A stretch of DNA of 64,000 nt from Pseudomonadota bacterium (lineage in GTDB: Bacteria > Pseudomonadota > Gammaproteobacteria > Steroidobacterales > Steroidobacteraceae): positions 1-64,000 of the forward strand of contig JAFAEQ010000005.1 in NCBI GenBank assembly GCA_023423935.1. The letters are read 5' to 3'. Within the stretch, counting starts at the first letter, position 1, and each line of letters starts with the position of its first letter. A program made the translations under genes and the position numbers. Below are positions 50,163 to 58,230 of the stretch, piece by piece. The notes beneath the pieces were generated by a model that ran no database searches, was not told the origin of the DNA, and saw only the letters and a list, made by a program, of their open reading frames with translations.

Positions 50163-51845
50163 CTAGATGTTGCGCCTCTTGAGCTCCTGGATCAGATAGT
50201 CGGTGGAGCGCACTGCGAGCGCCATGATCGTGAGCGTCGGGTTCTGGCAGGCGCCGGATGGAAAGCCGGCAGCATCCATGACGAACAGATTCTTTACATC
50301 GTGTGCCTGCTGGAACTGATTCAGCACCGACTGCTTCGGATCGCTGCCCATGCGCGCGCCGCCCATCTCGTGAATTCCGTAGCCCGGAATTCGATTTTCA
50401 TGAGCGAAGGGCTTTATGTTCTTCGCGCCCGAGGCCTCCATCATCTCGGCGGCACTCACTGCCATGTCACGAACCATCTTCTTCTCGTTCTCACCCCATG
50501 TGACGTCGATGTGCAGCACGGGAATGCCAAAGATGTCGGTGACATCTTTGTTCAGCGTGATGCGGTTGTGTTTATACGGAAGGCATTCGCCGAAGCCCAC
50601 GAGATTCATGGTCCATTGACCGTTCTTGACGGCCTCTTTGTAGGCCTGACCGAATCCGTGCGCGTCCAGTGCGAAGGCGAGATTGCTGCCGCCCTGGAAG
50701 CCATAGCCGCGCAGGAAATCCTTGTGACGCGGGCCATCGATGGTGTTGCGGAAGCGAATCACGTAAGGCCCGTTGGGGCGGTGCGCAGTGTTGAGACTCG
50801 GCTTGCCCGGCATGTCGGGGAAGTCGCCTGACGCTCCACCCGCGACCCACAAGTGGTCCATCAGATATTCGCCGAGCACACCGCTCGAGTTCGCAAGACC
50901 GCCCGGCGCCGAGTTCAGCAGGATGCGCGTGGATTCGAGGGCCTGTGCACACAGCACGACAGTCCGCGCGCGGATCTCGCGCGTCTCACGCGTGATGCGA
51001 TCGACATAGGTCACGCCGCGCGCCCTGTTGGTCTTCTTGTCCATCAGCACCTGATAGACCATCGCATTCGGGATATGAGTGCAACGGCCGGTCTTCAGCG
51101 CATCCGCCACCGTCGTGAATGCGGAGTTGAAATACGAATGCGTGACACAGCCGCGCTCACAAGGGCCGCAGTAGTGGCATGGCGCGCGACCGTTGATCGG
51201 CTTGGTGATATTGGCGACGCGACCGATGGTGAGCGTGCGACCGAACTTGCTCTTGACGACACCGCGCACGTGTTCTTCGACGCAGCTGAGCGGCATCGCC
51301 GGGTGAAACTTGCTGTCTGGCAGTTCCGGCACGTTCTCGGCCATCCCCGAGATGCCCACGTAGTCTTCGACCAGCTCGTAGTACGGAACCAGATCCTTGT
51401 AGTCGAGCGGCCAGTCGGCGCCCGCACCGTCGAACGAATAGCCCTTCAGATCCTGCTGGGAAAAACGATAGCTCTGACGTCCCCACACATTCGTGCGTCC
51501 GCCCGTGACGCGCATGCGGCCTTGCCATGAGAACGGCCGGCCCTCGGGCGTCGTGTACGGCTCCTCGATGTCGTTGCAGAACCAACTCTCGTTGTGCTCG
51601 GTGCAGGCATAGCAATCTTTCTGAACCGGCCGCGCACGACGAATGAGATCGTTGGCGCGCGCCTGATACTTCAGCTGATACGGCTGAACATGCTCGCGAT
51701 AGTCTCCGTCGGTCAACGGACGCCCTGCGCATACCAGCGCAACGCGCAGACCGGCTTCGCTCATGCGCTTGGCGGCCCATCCGCCAGACGCACCTGAACC
51801 GACGACAATGGCATCGTACTCTTGAGGTTGGGCCTTGATCTGCAC
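50163..51845 (-). CDS. GMC-family flavin oxidoreductase (sugar/alcohol dehydrogenase type)
   Basis: 560 residues. FAD dinucleotide loop IVVGSGASGGWAAKRMSEAG, the GGRTNVWGRQSYRFS signature, a cysteine cluster CHYCGPCERGC seen in the gluconate/fructose dehydrogenase branch, and the C-terminal NPTLTIMALAVRSTDYLI with ENRIPGYGIHEMGGARMGSD carrying the active-site region. GTG 51845 has AAGGAGC upstream. It is divergent, by 77 bp, from a subunit 3-like gene, which in known systems escorts the flavoprotein to the periplasm as a partner. Substrate likely a sugar or sugar acid. Confidence 0.9.
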   Translation of the reverse strand: MQIKAQPQEYDAIVVGSGASGGWAAKRMSEAGLRVALVCAGRPLTDGDYREHVQPYQLKYQARANDLIRRARPVQKDCYACTEHNESWFCNDIEEPYTTPEGRPFSWQGRMRVTGGRTNVWGRQSYRFSQQDLKGYSFDGAGADWPLDYKDLVPYYELVEDYVGISGMAENVPELPDSKFHPAMPLSCVEEHVRGVVKSKFGRTLTIGRVANITKPINGRAPCHYCGPCERGCVTHSYFNSAFTTVADALKTGRCTHIPNAMVYQVLMDKKTNRARGVTYVDRITRETREIRARTVVLCAQALESTRILLNSAPGGLANSSGVLGEYLMDHLWVAGGASGDFPDMPGKPSLNTAHRPNGPYVIRFRNTIDGPRHKDFLRGYGFQGGSNLAFALDAHGFGQAYKEAVKNGQWTMNLVGFGECLPYKHNRITLNKDVTDIFGIPVLHIDVTWGENEKKMVRDMAVSAAEMMEASGAKNIKPFAHENRIPGYGIHEMGGARMGSDPKQSVLNQFQQAHDVKNLFVMDAAGFPSGACQNPTLTIMALAVRSTDYLIQELKRRNI

Positions 51846-51922
51846 GCGGGCTCCTTCAACTCTTGGCGATGGACAGCGACGCACTATACTTGGGCCGCAA
51901 TGCGGCCGAGAAGGACTACGTG

Positions 51923-52531
51923 ATGAGCACCGATCTGCGCGATACACACCTCCCCGCTGGCGAGTCAACGGGCGGCCCCTTGCGACGTTTTCGTGTCGCT
52001 CGCCGCGCAGTGCTTCAATCGCTTGCAGGCGGCGTCGGAGCGGCGATCTTCGCCCCGGGCGCCTCTGCACATGTGCACGCCGCAGCGGCAGCAATGCCTA
52101 CGACACCGACTCCGCAAGCAAGTTCGGCATCGGAACTCGAGTTCCTCGATCGACATGGCTTCGACACGCTCGCCACATTGAGCGAGCAGATCGTTCCCGG
52201 CTCACGCGATGCGCAGGTGACTGAATTCCTTGATCGCCTGCTCGCGGTGGAGTCAACGGACACCCAGCGACAGTTCATGCAGACGCTTGGCGCCTTCGAG
52301 CGCGAAGCTCGCGAAGCGCATGGCACACCGTGGAAATCGCTCACGACCGAACAGGCGACCGCCCTGCTTACGAAGATCTCCACGCAACCCGAAAGCGAAG
52401 CGATACGCCGATCGTTCGATGCGCTGAAGGAAGCCGTGGCAGAGACCTACTACAACACTGAAGTCGGCATGAAAGATCTCGGCTGGAACGGCAGCGTGGC
52501 GTTCGCGCCGCCAAGTTCTATCTGCGAGTGA
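51923..52531 (+). CDS. Gluconate 2-dehydrogenase subunit 3-like protein
   Basis: 202 residues. A Tat-like leader (RFRVARRAVLQSLAGGVGAA) ends in SAHVHA. The body, FLDRHGFDTLATLSEQIVPG and FLDRLLAVESTDTQRQFMQT, is the small-subunit family (gluconate 2-dehydrogenase subunit 3) that stabilises the GMC flavoprotein and carries it across the membrane by Tat. The tail ends in YNTEVGMKDLGWNG, also conserved. It faces the GMC gene across a short divergent promoter region. Confidence 0.85.
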   Translation: MSTDLRDTHLPAGESTGGPLRRFRVARRAVLQSLAGGVGAAIFAPGASAHVHAAAAAMPTTPTPQASSASELEFLDRHGFDTLATLSEQIVPGSRDAQVTEFLDRLLAVESTDTQRQFMQTLGAFEREAREAHGTPWKSLTTEQATALLTKISTQPESEAIRRSFDALKEAVAETYYNTEVGMKDLGWNGSVAFAPPSSICE

Positions 52532-52766
52532 TCCCTGCGCGCATCGCGCATGAAGGAATCGCGACACGGGGATATTCGACTTTAGTCTGCTGGACAGAGT
52601 GGAAGACGTCCCTCGCTGCGCGAGGGGCGGCGTTGGTTCTGCGCGCGCGGCTGGAGCTGAGGCCCACAGTGGAGGAGGAGAAGGATCTCCACAGGGGACA
52701 CCGGGTTCACGGGGTTGGAGAGAGTGAACTCACTGCGCAGGATTTCTGATTGGTTTCTCAACCTAG

Positions 52767-52875
52767 GGAAGCTCTGATTTATCGACTTCCCTGACCTTCG
52801 CAAGTCTGCAACTGGTTGAATGCTTCGGTGGGCGAAGCAACTATGGTTGCGAATGGAGAATTGATCAGAGGTCAC
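52767..52875 (+). mobile_element. MITE copy 3, with CTAG target duplication
   Basis: 109 bp, same orientation as copy 1, with tips GGAAGCTCTGAT and GTGACCTCTGATC. CTAG flanks both sides (52763-52766 and 52876-52879). A run of CTAG-containing heptamers (CTAGCGC) continues rightward to about 52910. Confidence 0.85.
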
Positions 52876-52915
52876 CTAGCGCCTAGCGCCTAGCGCCTAG
52901 TAGCTAGCACCTTCC
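52876..52915. repeat. CTAGCGC heptamer run
   Basis: CTAGCGC occurs three times in tandem, then CTAGTAG and CTAGCAC, right after the MITE end. CTAG is otherwise scarce in this window. Confidence 0.7.
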
Positions 52916-52968
52916 GCCGAAGTCCTAGGCTCCAGGCGCTAGCCAGAATGAGGCTTCCATTCTTTCTT

Positions 52969-53083
52969 TGTGGGTTCGACTTTAGTCGAACAGGAAGATG
53001 TCCGGCTTTAGCCTGGCTTTAGCCGAACAATCAACCCTGTCCGACTAAAGTCAGACTAAAGTCTGACTCAAGTCGGCCCCACA
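52969..53083. repeat. REP cluster, diverged
   Basis: Begins GTGGGTTCGACTTTAGTCGA, continues through TCCGGCTTTAGCC and GGCTTTAGCCGAAC words and ends in nested GTCCGACTAAAGTC / AGACTAAAGTCTGAC segments before CCCCACA. It has partial internal duplication and sits in the tail of the NylB-like gene. Confidence 0.78.
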
Positions 53084-53123
53084 GGGAGGGGTGCGCAGCG
53101 CCAGGAGCTGGTCAGCTACCCGC

Positions 53124-54476
53124 TCAGTGCGACTTCAGATATTTCGCGACAGCTCGAAACGCAGGCAGCGACGTGGGATCGATCAGCGGGTTCTGCGCTT
53201 TGGGGAAGGATGCGAAGCGCACCAGGACCATTTGTGCGGATGGATCGACGTAGATCGTCTGCCCATGAACGCCGCGAGCGGCGATCACTCCATCGTTGCC
53301 GGGGTAGACCCACCACTGACTCGTGTAACTGCCGCCCGCGAGTGCGGGGTAAGCGGCACTGTCGAACTTCGCGGGATCGCCGCCGGCGCGAATCTTCCGC
53401 ACGACCTCCGCCGGAAACAGCCGCTTTCCATTGATGACACCTTCATTCAGCATCAGAAGGCCGATGCGTCCGAGATCTCGCAGACCGGCACTGAGTCCAC
53501 CGCCCGCGAAAGGCACGCCCTTGGCATCCACAAGCATGTAGGCATCCTGCTCGGCGCCCATCGGACGCCAGAGCCGTTGCGATGCCAGGTCCGTAACGGC
53601 TGTTTCGGTGACACGCGAGATGATCCATCCCAACATATCTGCATTGACTGTCAGGTAGTGGAACGCCTCGCCGTGCTTGCCTGAGGGTTGCACTTGCTGC
53701 AGATATTCCCAATAGCCATTGGGACCTTTGTACGACTCCGGCTTGGGCAGCGGGCTCGCCGCGGTCGCGTACTTCCAGATATCCGCATTGGGATCGGAGT
53801 AATCCTCCGAGAAGCGAATCCCGGTTGTCATGTCCATGACCTGCCGCACCGTCGCAGATGCGAACGCGCTATTGCCGATCTCCGGAATGATTTCTGATAC
53901 GCGTTTACTGTCGTCGAGCTTTCCCTCGACCACCAGAATCTCCGCCAGCAAACCGGTCAATGACTTCGTCATCGACATGCAGGCGTGTTTGCGTTCGTCA
54001 TTGAGACAGCCGAAGTAGCGTTCATAGACGACTTTGCCCTTGTGCAGAATCAGCATGCCATCGGTGTAATTGGCATACAGCGAGTCCTTCCACGTCATTT
54101 CCTTGTCGCCGTCGATCGGCATGAACGTCAGCGCATCGATCGCTTGCTCCGACTTTGCCAGCTCCTGCGCCGGCAGATACTCGAGCGGAACAGGGTCGCC
54201 GATCCCTCGACTCACGTTCTCGGTGGGGAGGAGCTCACGCATATGACAAACGGACCAGCGCAAACGCGGGAAGCTGAAATACACCGACTCTGGCTGGGTG
54301 ATGATCTTGTCTTCCGGCGGCGGGAATCCGCGCATCCATCCCATCACTTCGGGATCCGACTCCTGCGCCGACAGCGTTCGCGACTGTTCGGCGGCGAAAC
54401 TTGGAACGACGGACGCGAACCCCAACGACAACGCGAGAGCCGCAGCACCGCACACATTGATTGTGTTTCGCAACAT
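53124..54476 (-). CDS. Secreted serine hydrolase, class C beta-lactamase fold (NylB-like)
   Basis: 450 residues with a signal peptide (MLRNTINVCGAAALALSLGF to SFA). The SxxK motif is Ser168-Met-Thr-Lys171 (ACMSMTKSLTG); the second motif is in FHYLTVNADMLGWI, and the third-motif region is RGVHGQTIYVDP. This arrangement matches 6-aminohexanoate-dimer hydrolase and related periplasmic amidases or esterases. ATG 54476 has GAGGAG 8 nt upstream. Real substrate unknown. Confidence 0.85.
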   Translation of the reverse strand: MLRNTINVCGAAALALSLGFASVVPSFAAEQSRTLSAQESDPEVMGWMRGFPPPEDKIITQPESVYFSFPRLRWSVCHMRELLPTENVSRGIGDPVPLEYLPAQELAKSEQAIDALTFMPIDGDKEMTWKDSLYANYTDGMLILHKGKVVYERYFGCLNDERKHACMSMTKSLTGLLAEILVVEGKLDDSKRVSEIIPEIGNSAFASATVRQVMDMTTGIRFSEDYSDPNADIWKYATAASPLPKPESYKGPNGYWEYLQQVQPSGKHGEAFHYLTVNADMLGWIISRVTETAVTDLASQRLWRPMGAEQDAYMLVDAKGVPFAGGGLSAGLRDLGRIGLLMLNEGVINGKRLFPAEVVRKIRAGGDPAKFDSAAYPALAGGSYTSQWWVYPGNDGVIAARGVHGQTIYVDPSAQMVLVRFASFPKAQNPLIDPTSLPAFRAVAKYLKSH

Positions 54477-54725
54477 TTGCCGGACTCCTCGACTGCCCAT
54501 CTTTGGGCTACGCGCTGCCATCGACGTTGTTCCTGAATCAGAAGCCGCATACGGCGCAGCGCTGCTTCACCAGCGAAATCACGGATCGATCGGCCACGAT
54601 CCGCAAGCCGAGCGCACTGCACTGAGGGATCCCTGGACGGCGTCAATTGAATGAGACAGGCCTGTCGGAATCGCGGCCCGTCGAACGTCCTTGGGACCGG
54701 CAACACACAGCGACGGAGCAAGGCG

Positions 54726-55487
54726 ATGAAGAACAATCCGATCGTATCCCGGGACGAGTGGCTGGCCGCGCGCAAGAGACTTCTGCAAAAAGAGAGGGAA
54801 CTGACCCACCTGCGCGATGAGATCAGTGCCGCGCGGCGTCAACTCCCCTGGGTGCTCATCGACAAGCCGTATGTGTTCGAAGGTGCGCAGGGCCGCCGTA
54901 CGCTGGCGGAGCTGTTCGACGGCCGCAGTCAGTTGATCACATACCATTTCATGTTCGGCCCGGACTGGCGCGAAGGCTGCCCCAGCTGTTCGTTTCTCGC
55001 CGATCACGTCGATGGCGCACTCGTTCATCTCGAGCATCGCGACGTGAAGGTGATGGCGATATCACGCGCGCCCTATTCGCAGATCGCACCTTTCAAGCAA
55101 CGGATGGGATGGAAATTCGACTGGGCCTCCTCGCACGGCAGCGACTTCAACTACGACTTTCAGGTCTCTCACACCCCGCAGGACATTGCCAATCACACCG
55201 CGACGTACAACTACGATGTCCTCGGTTATCCCGCGGAGGAAACTCACGGCATCAGCGTTTTCTACAAGGACGCGGCCGGCAGCGTGTTTCACACCTACTC
55301 GAGCTACGCCCGCGGCACCGAGACGCTGGTCAACGCGTACAACTTCCTGGACCTGGCTCCCAAGGGACGCGACGAGGACGCCTTCGATTTTCCGATGACC
55401 TGGGTCCGGCATCACGATCGCTATGAGGCCGATCCTGTCCGGTCGAACATGAGCGCCACTCGCGATGAGGCGATCGAAGAGCGGTGA
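54726..55487 (+). CDS. DUF899 thioredoxin-fold protein
   Basis: 253 residues. Signature DEWLAARKRLLQKEREL, LPWVLIDKPYVFEG and QLITYHFMFGPDWREGCPSC then SFLADH, which is the core of DUF899, a family with a thioredoxin-like fold whose role is not established. A GxPSC pair sits where a redox site would be. ATG 54726 follows GGAGCAAGG. A MITE tip fragment lies 4 bp past the stop codon. Confidence 0.88.
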   Translation: MKNNPIVSRDEWLAARKRLLQKERELTHLRDEISAARRQLPWVLIDKPYVFEGAQGRRTLAELFDGRSQLITYHFMFGPDWREGCPSCSFLADHVDGALVHLEHRDVKVMAISRAPYSQIAPFKQRMGWKFDWASSHGSDFNYDFQVSHTPQDIANHTATYNYDVLGYPAEETHGISVFYKDAAGSVFHTYSSYARGTETLVNAYNFLDLAPKGRDEDAFDFPMTWVRHHDRYEADPVRSNMSATRDEAIEER

Positions 55488-55491
55488 GGCT

Positions 55492-55505
55492 AAATCAGAG
55501 CTTCC
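55492..55505 (-). mobile_element. MITE tip fragment
   Basis: AAATCAGAGCTTCC is the outer tip of the MITE, followed by TTAG. The remainder of the element is absent, so it is a solo end or a deletion remnant. Confidence 0.5.
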
Positions 55506-55683
55506 TTAGGCCTTCGCGACACACCTCTTGAGGGAGGACTGATCCAGCGCGACGCAATCGGCGGACATTCGCAGACGCATGGACGGGGCGCCAGTCGGAA
55601 TTTCGTGGTTTACTCGCGCGGGCGTGAGGCATCGCAGCGATACCGGTCGTCATTGCTCGCGCAACGGCAAGGAGGAGGTTCGC

Positions 55684-56469
55684 ATGAAAATGAATCCGCA
55701 AGATCTCGTTGCGATGAAGGGCTGCAAGCGTATCGCCATGCTGACCGCATACACCTGCCCTATTGCCAGAAGCATCGAAGAAGCCGGAATACCGGTCATT
55801 CTCGTCGGTGACACCGTGGGTATGGTCGAGATGGGCTTCGACACCACACGCGACGTCACGATAGAACACATGGAGTATCACGTAGGCGCCGTGCGGCGTG
55901 GGGCGAAGAACACTCACATCATTGGCGATCTGCCTTTCGGAACGGACGTCGATCCACAGACCGCTCTGATCAATGCCACTCGCCTCATCGAAGCAGGCGC
56001 GGATAGCGTGAAACTGGAAGGACCCAATACGCGCGTCATCGAGCACTTGGTCGATCACGACATCCCGGTGGTGGGACACACTGGACTGCTGCCTCAGACA
56101 GCCAAGACGTTCAAGCAGGTCGGTCGGACTGCTGCGGAAGCAAACAGGATCGCACTTGAAGCGCAAGCGATCGAAAAGGCCGGCGCGTTCATGATCGTAC
56201 TCGAACACATCCCCCACGCACTGGCAGGCGAAATCACGAAGGCCTTGTCGGTCCCGACGATCGGAATCGGCGCTGGAGCGGACTGCGATGGGCAGGTACT
56301 CGTCATCAACGATGCACTCGGGCTTGGCGACTACTGGCCGCCCTTCTCCAAACAATATGCGTACGTCAGCAAGACGGTACTGAAAGTGGCGCGGGAGTTT
56401 TCCGAGGAAGTCGAGTCGATGAAGTTTCCGAGCAACATTATCCAGTTCACGGGCACCGACAAGAATTAA
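55684..56469 (+). CDS. panB: 3-methyl-2-oxobutanoate hydroxymethyltransferase
   Basis: 261 residues. It makes ketopantoate from 2-oxoisovalerate and methylene-tetrahydrofolate, the first committed step of pantothenate synthesis. Motifs: MLTAYTCPIARSIEEAGIPV, LVGDTVGMVEMGFDTTRDVT (metal and substrate site), VRRGAKNTHIIGDLPFG, VKLEGPN, GHTGLLPQTAKTF, LEHIPHALAGEIT and TIGIGAGADCDGQVLV. ATG 55684 has AAGGAGGAGG upstream. No panC or panD next to it, so it stands alone. Confidence 0.95.
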   Translation: MKMNPQDLVAMKGCKRIAMLTAYTCPIARSIEEAGIPVILVGDTVGMVEMGFDTTRDVTIEHMEYHVGAVRRGAKNTHIIGDLPFGTDVDPQTALINATRLIEAGADSVKLEGPNTRVIEHLVDHDIPVVGHTGLLPQTAKTFKQVGRTAAEANRIALEAQAIEKAGAFMIVLEHIPHALAGEITKALSVPTIGIGAGADCDGQVLVINDALGLGDYWPPFSKQYAYVSKTVLKVAREFSEEVESMKFPSNIIQFTGTDKN

Positions 56470-56572
56470 GCGTTCCGCGTACCCTCGATGCACGAGCGAA
56501 CCGGACATTGAGTGGCGCAGTTGAGCGCGTTGTTGGATCAGTGAATTTCAAGACGATCACCCTGGAGGCCCC

Positions 56573-57019
56573 GTGAAAACATCCGACTCGATCGTCGAAA
56601 TTCGTGCGCCGGCGAACAAGGTCTGGCGTGCATTGACCGAGCCTGCATTCGTGAAGCAATGGCAGTATGGCGCCGATCTCCTGACCACATGGGAGCCGGG
56701 AACCTCGATCGCTTTCCGCAACGAATGGAATGGGCAGGTTTTCGAACAGAAGGGCACGGTCCTCGAGTTCGCTCCTGCATCGCGTCTGAAGTATTCGCTA
56801 TTCTTCCCAGCCCCCGACGTGCAGGACAGCCCGGAGAACTATTTCTTCATGATCTATGAGCTGACCGAACGCGACGGACTCACTTCGCTGCTCTTCCGCC
56901 AGGAAGACCCGCGTCCGCCATCGGGCGATGCGCCATCGAGCGATGCGCCAGCAAGCGACGATGGTCTTCCCGACGTTCTTGCGACCCTGAAAGATCTCGT
57001 CGAAGTCAGAATGCCGTAA
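56573..57019 (+). CDS. SRPBCC (AHSA1-like) protein
   Basis: 148 residues from GTG 56573 with GGAGG upstream. The START-like pattern is VEIRAPANKVWRALTEPAFV, QYGADLLTTWEPGTSIAFRN, EQKGTVLEFAPASRLKYSLF and TSLLFRQEDPRP. Near the end a Pro/Ser/Asp repeat (GDAPSSDAPASDDG) separates the last helix and comes from a 12-bp imperfect repeat in the DNA. Role unknown. Confidence 0.82.
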   Translation: MKTSDSIVEIRAPANKVWRALTEPAFVKQWQYGADLLTTWEPGTSIAFRNEWNGQVFEQKGTVLEFAPASRLKYSLFFPAPDVQDSPENYFFMIYELTERDGLTSLLFRQEDPRPPSGDAPSSDAPASDDGLPDVLATLKDLVEVRMP

Positions 57020-57231
57020 GCGCGCCGAGCTAAATGGGTCAGACGCATGCCAAGGAGCGCTCGGGTCAGACGAAGGACTCAATTGTCGGCTTTGCCAGAA
57101 CGGCTTCGTCCTAGGAAGGCTCGGATTCATCGGCTTCGCGGTAGCGCACATCGCGAGTGACTCGGACGTTTCCTCCGTTCACTACGATGCGGTATCGCCT
57201 TATCAACATACATATAAGAAGAGGACTCACA

Positions 57232-57648
57232 ATGAACGACACGGCACAACCTTCGACAAACGGCGTATCCCGCACTGTCTGGCTCGGGAGGGCAATGAGC
57301 GGACTGTTCATTCTGTTCATGCTCGGAGCATCGATCACACCGAAATTCTTTCTGCCGCAAGTCAGTCACCCGACGATGACCGAGCTCGGCTGGTCGCCGA
57401 AGTTCACGCTGCTGATCGGCACGATCGAGTTGCTGGGCACGCTGCTGTACGCAATACCGCGCACTGCACTGCTCGGCGCAGTCCTTCTTACCGGACTGCT
57501 CGGCGGCTCGCTGGCAACACAGCTGCGTGTGGAGAACCCGTTGTTCAGTCACATCTTGTTCAGCGTCTACCTTGGCTTGTTCATGTGGGGCGGTCTATGG
57601 CTGCGCAATGCTCAAGTACGAGCATTGCTCCCGCTGCAGCTCAGGTAG
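57232..57648 (+). CDS. DoxX-family membrane protein
   Basis: 138 residues with four membrane helices (MSGLFILFMLGASITPKFF, FTLLIGTIELLGTLLYAI, ALLGAVLLTGLLGGSLATQL, HILFSVYLGLFMWGGLWL), the usual DoxX-like arrangement. ATG 57232 has AGAGGA upstream. Short genes in the same direction flank it (SRPBCC, EthD), possibly one transcription unit. Confidence 0.8.
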   Translation: MNDTAQPSTNGVSRTVWLGRAMSGLFILFMLGASITPKFFLPQVSHPTMTELGWSPKFTLLIGTIELLGTLLYAIPRTALLGAVLLTGLLGGSLATQLRVENPLFSHILFSVYLGLFMWGGLWLRNAQVRALLPLQLR

Positions 57649-57714
57649 CCATACAAGAATCAGTCGATCGGCGAGAGTGAACATCGAAGATCCGAACCCA
57701 ACAGGAGTACGCCC

Positions 57715-58113
57715 GTGAATCGAAGAATGTCATTACTGGCCATCGGCGGTCTTGCCGTGAGTGCAGGCTCGGCCGGAGCCGCCACCAAAGTGAGCTATCA
57801 ACCGAGCGGTGAACTGAAAGTCACGGTTCTTTATGGCCATCCGAAGAATCCGGAGGAGTTCGAGAAGTACTATCTCGGAACTCACATGCCGCTAGTCGTT
57901 GCGGCAAATCCCGGGAAGCGCATGGAGACTTCTAAATGCCCGCCCGCCGCAGACGGATCACCGGCTGCGTACTACCGCATTTTCGAGATCTGGTTCGATA
58001 ACGCTGAGGAAATGGGCGCGATCACCAGCACGCCGGAGTGGAAAAAGATCGTCGCGGATGTCCCCAACTTTGCGACGGGTGGCATGACGCGCGTGCTGTC
58101 GCGACTGGACTGA
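57715..58113 (+). CDS. EthD-domain protein with signal peptide
   Basis: 132 residues from GTG 57715 with AGGAG 7 nt upstream. A short signal-like leader (MSLLAIGGLAVSAGSAGA) precedes the EthD fold (LKVTVLYGHPKNPEEFEKYY, LGTHMPLVVAANPG, AYYRIFEIWFDNAEEMGAIT). EthD proteins are small dimeric alpha/beta-barrel proteins linked to ether or aromatic degradation and often of unknown function. Confidence 0.85.
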   Translation: MNRRMSLLAIGGLAVSAGSAGAATKVSYQPSGELKVTVLYGHPKNPEEFEKYYLGTHMPLVVAANPGKRMETSKCPPAADGSPAAYYRIFEIWFDNAEEMGAITSTPEWKKIVADVPNFATGGMTRVLSRLD

Positions 58114-58134
58114 GTCCGTAACGCGATCAGCACA

Positions 58135-58194
58135 CAAGCGCAAGGTCATAGAGGCAAGGACTATCGCAGCGCCTCTTTTCTGACCTTGCGCTTG
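58135..58194. terminator. Long stem-loop between convergent genes
   Basis: CAAGCGCAAGGTCA pairs perfectly (14 bp) with TGACCTTGCGCTTG, with an inner GAGGC/GCCTC stem. It lies between genes ending at 58113 and 58231. Confidence 0.75.
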
Positions 58195-58230
58195 CCGCGC
58201 ATGATTGCGGCAGGTCTCTTCTATTCCGTC

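Noticed and set aside
55495..56508. 337-codon minus-strand frame over panB
   Set aside because: Antisense of the unmistakable panB gene.
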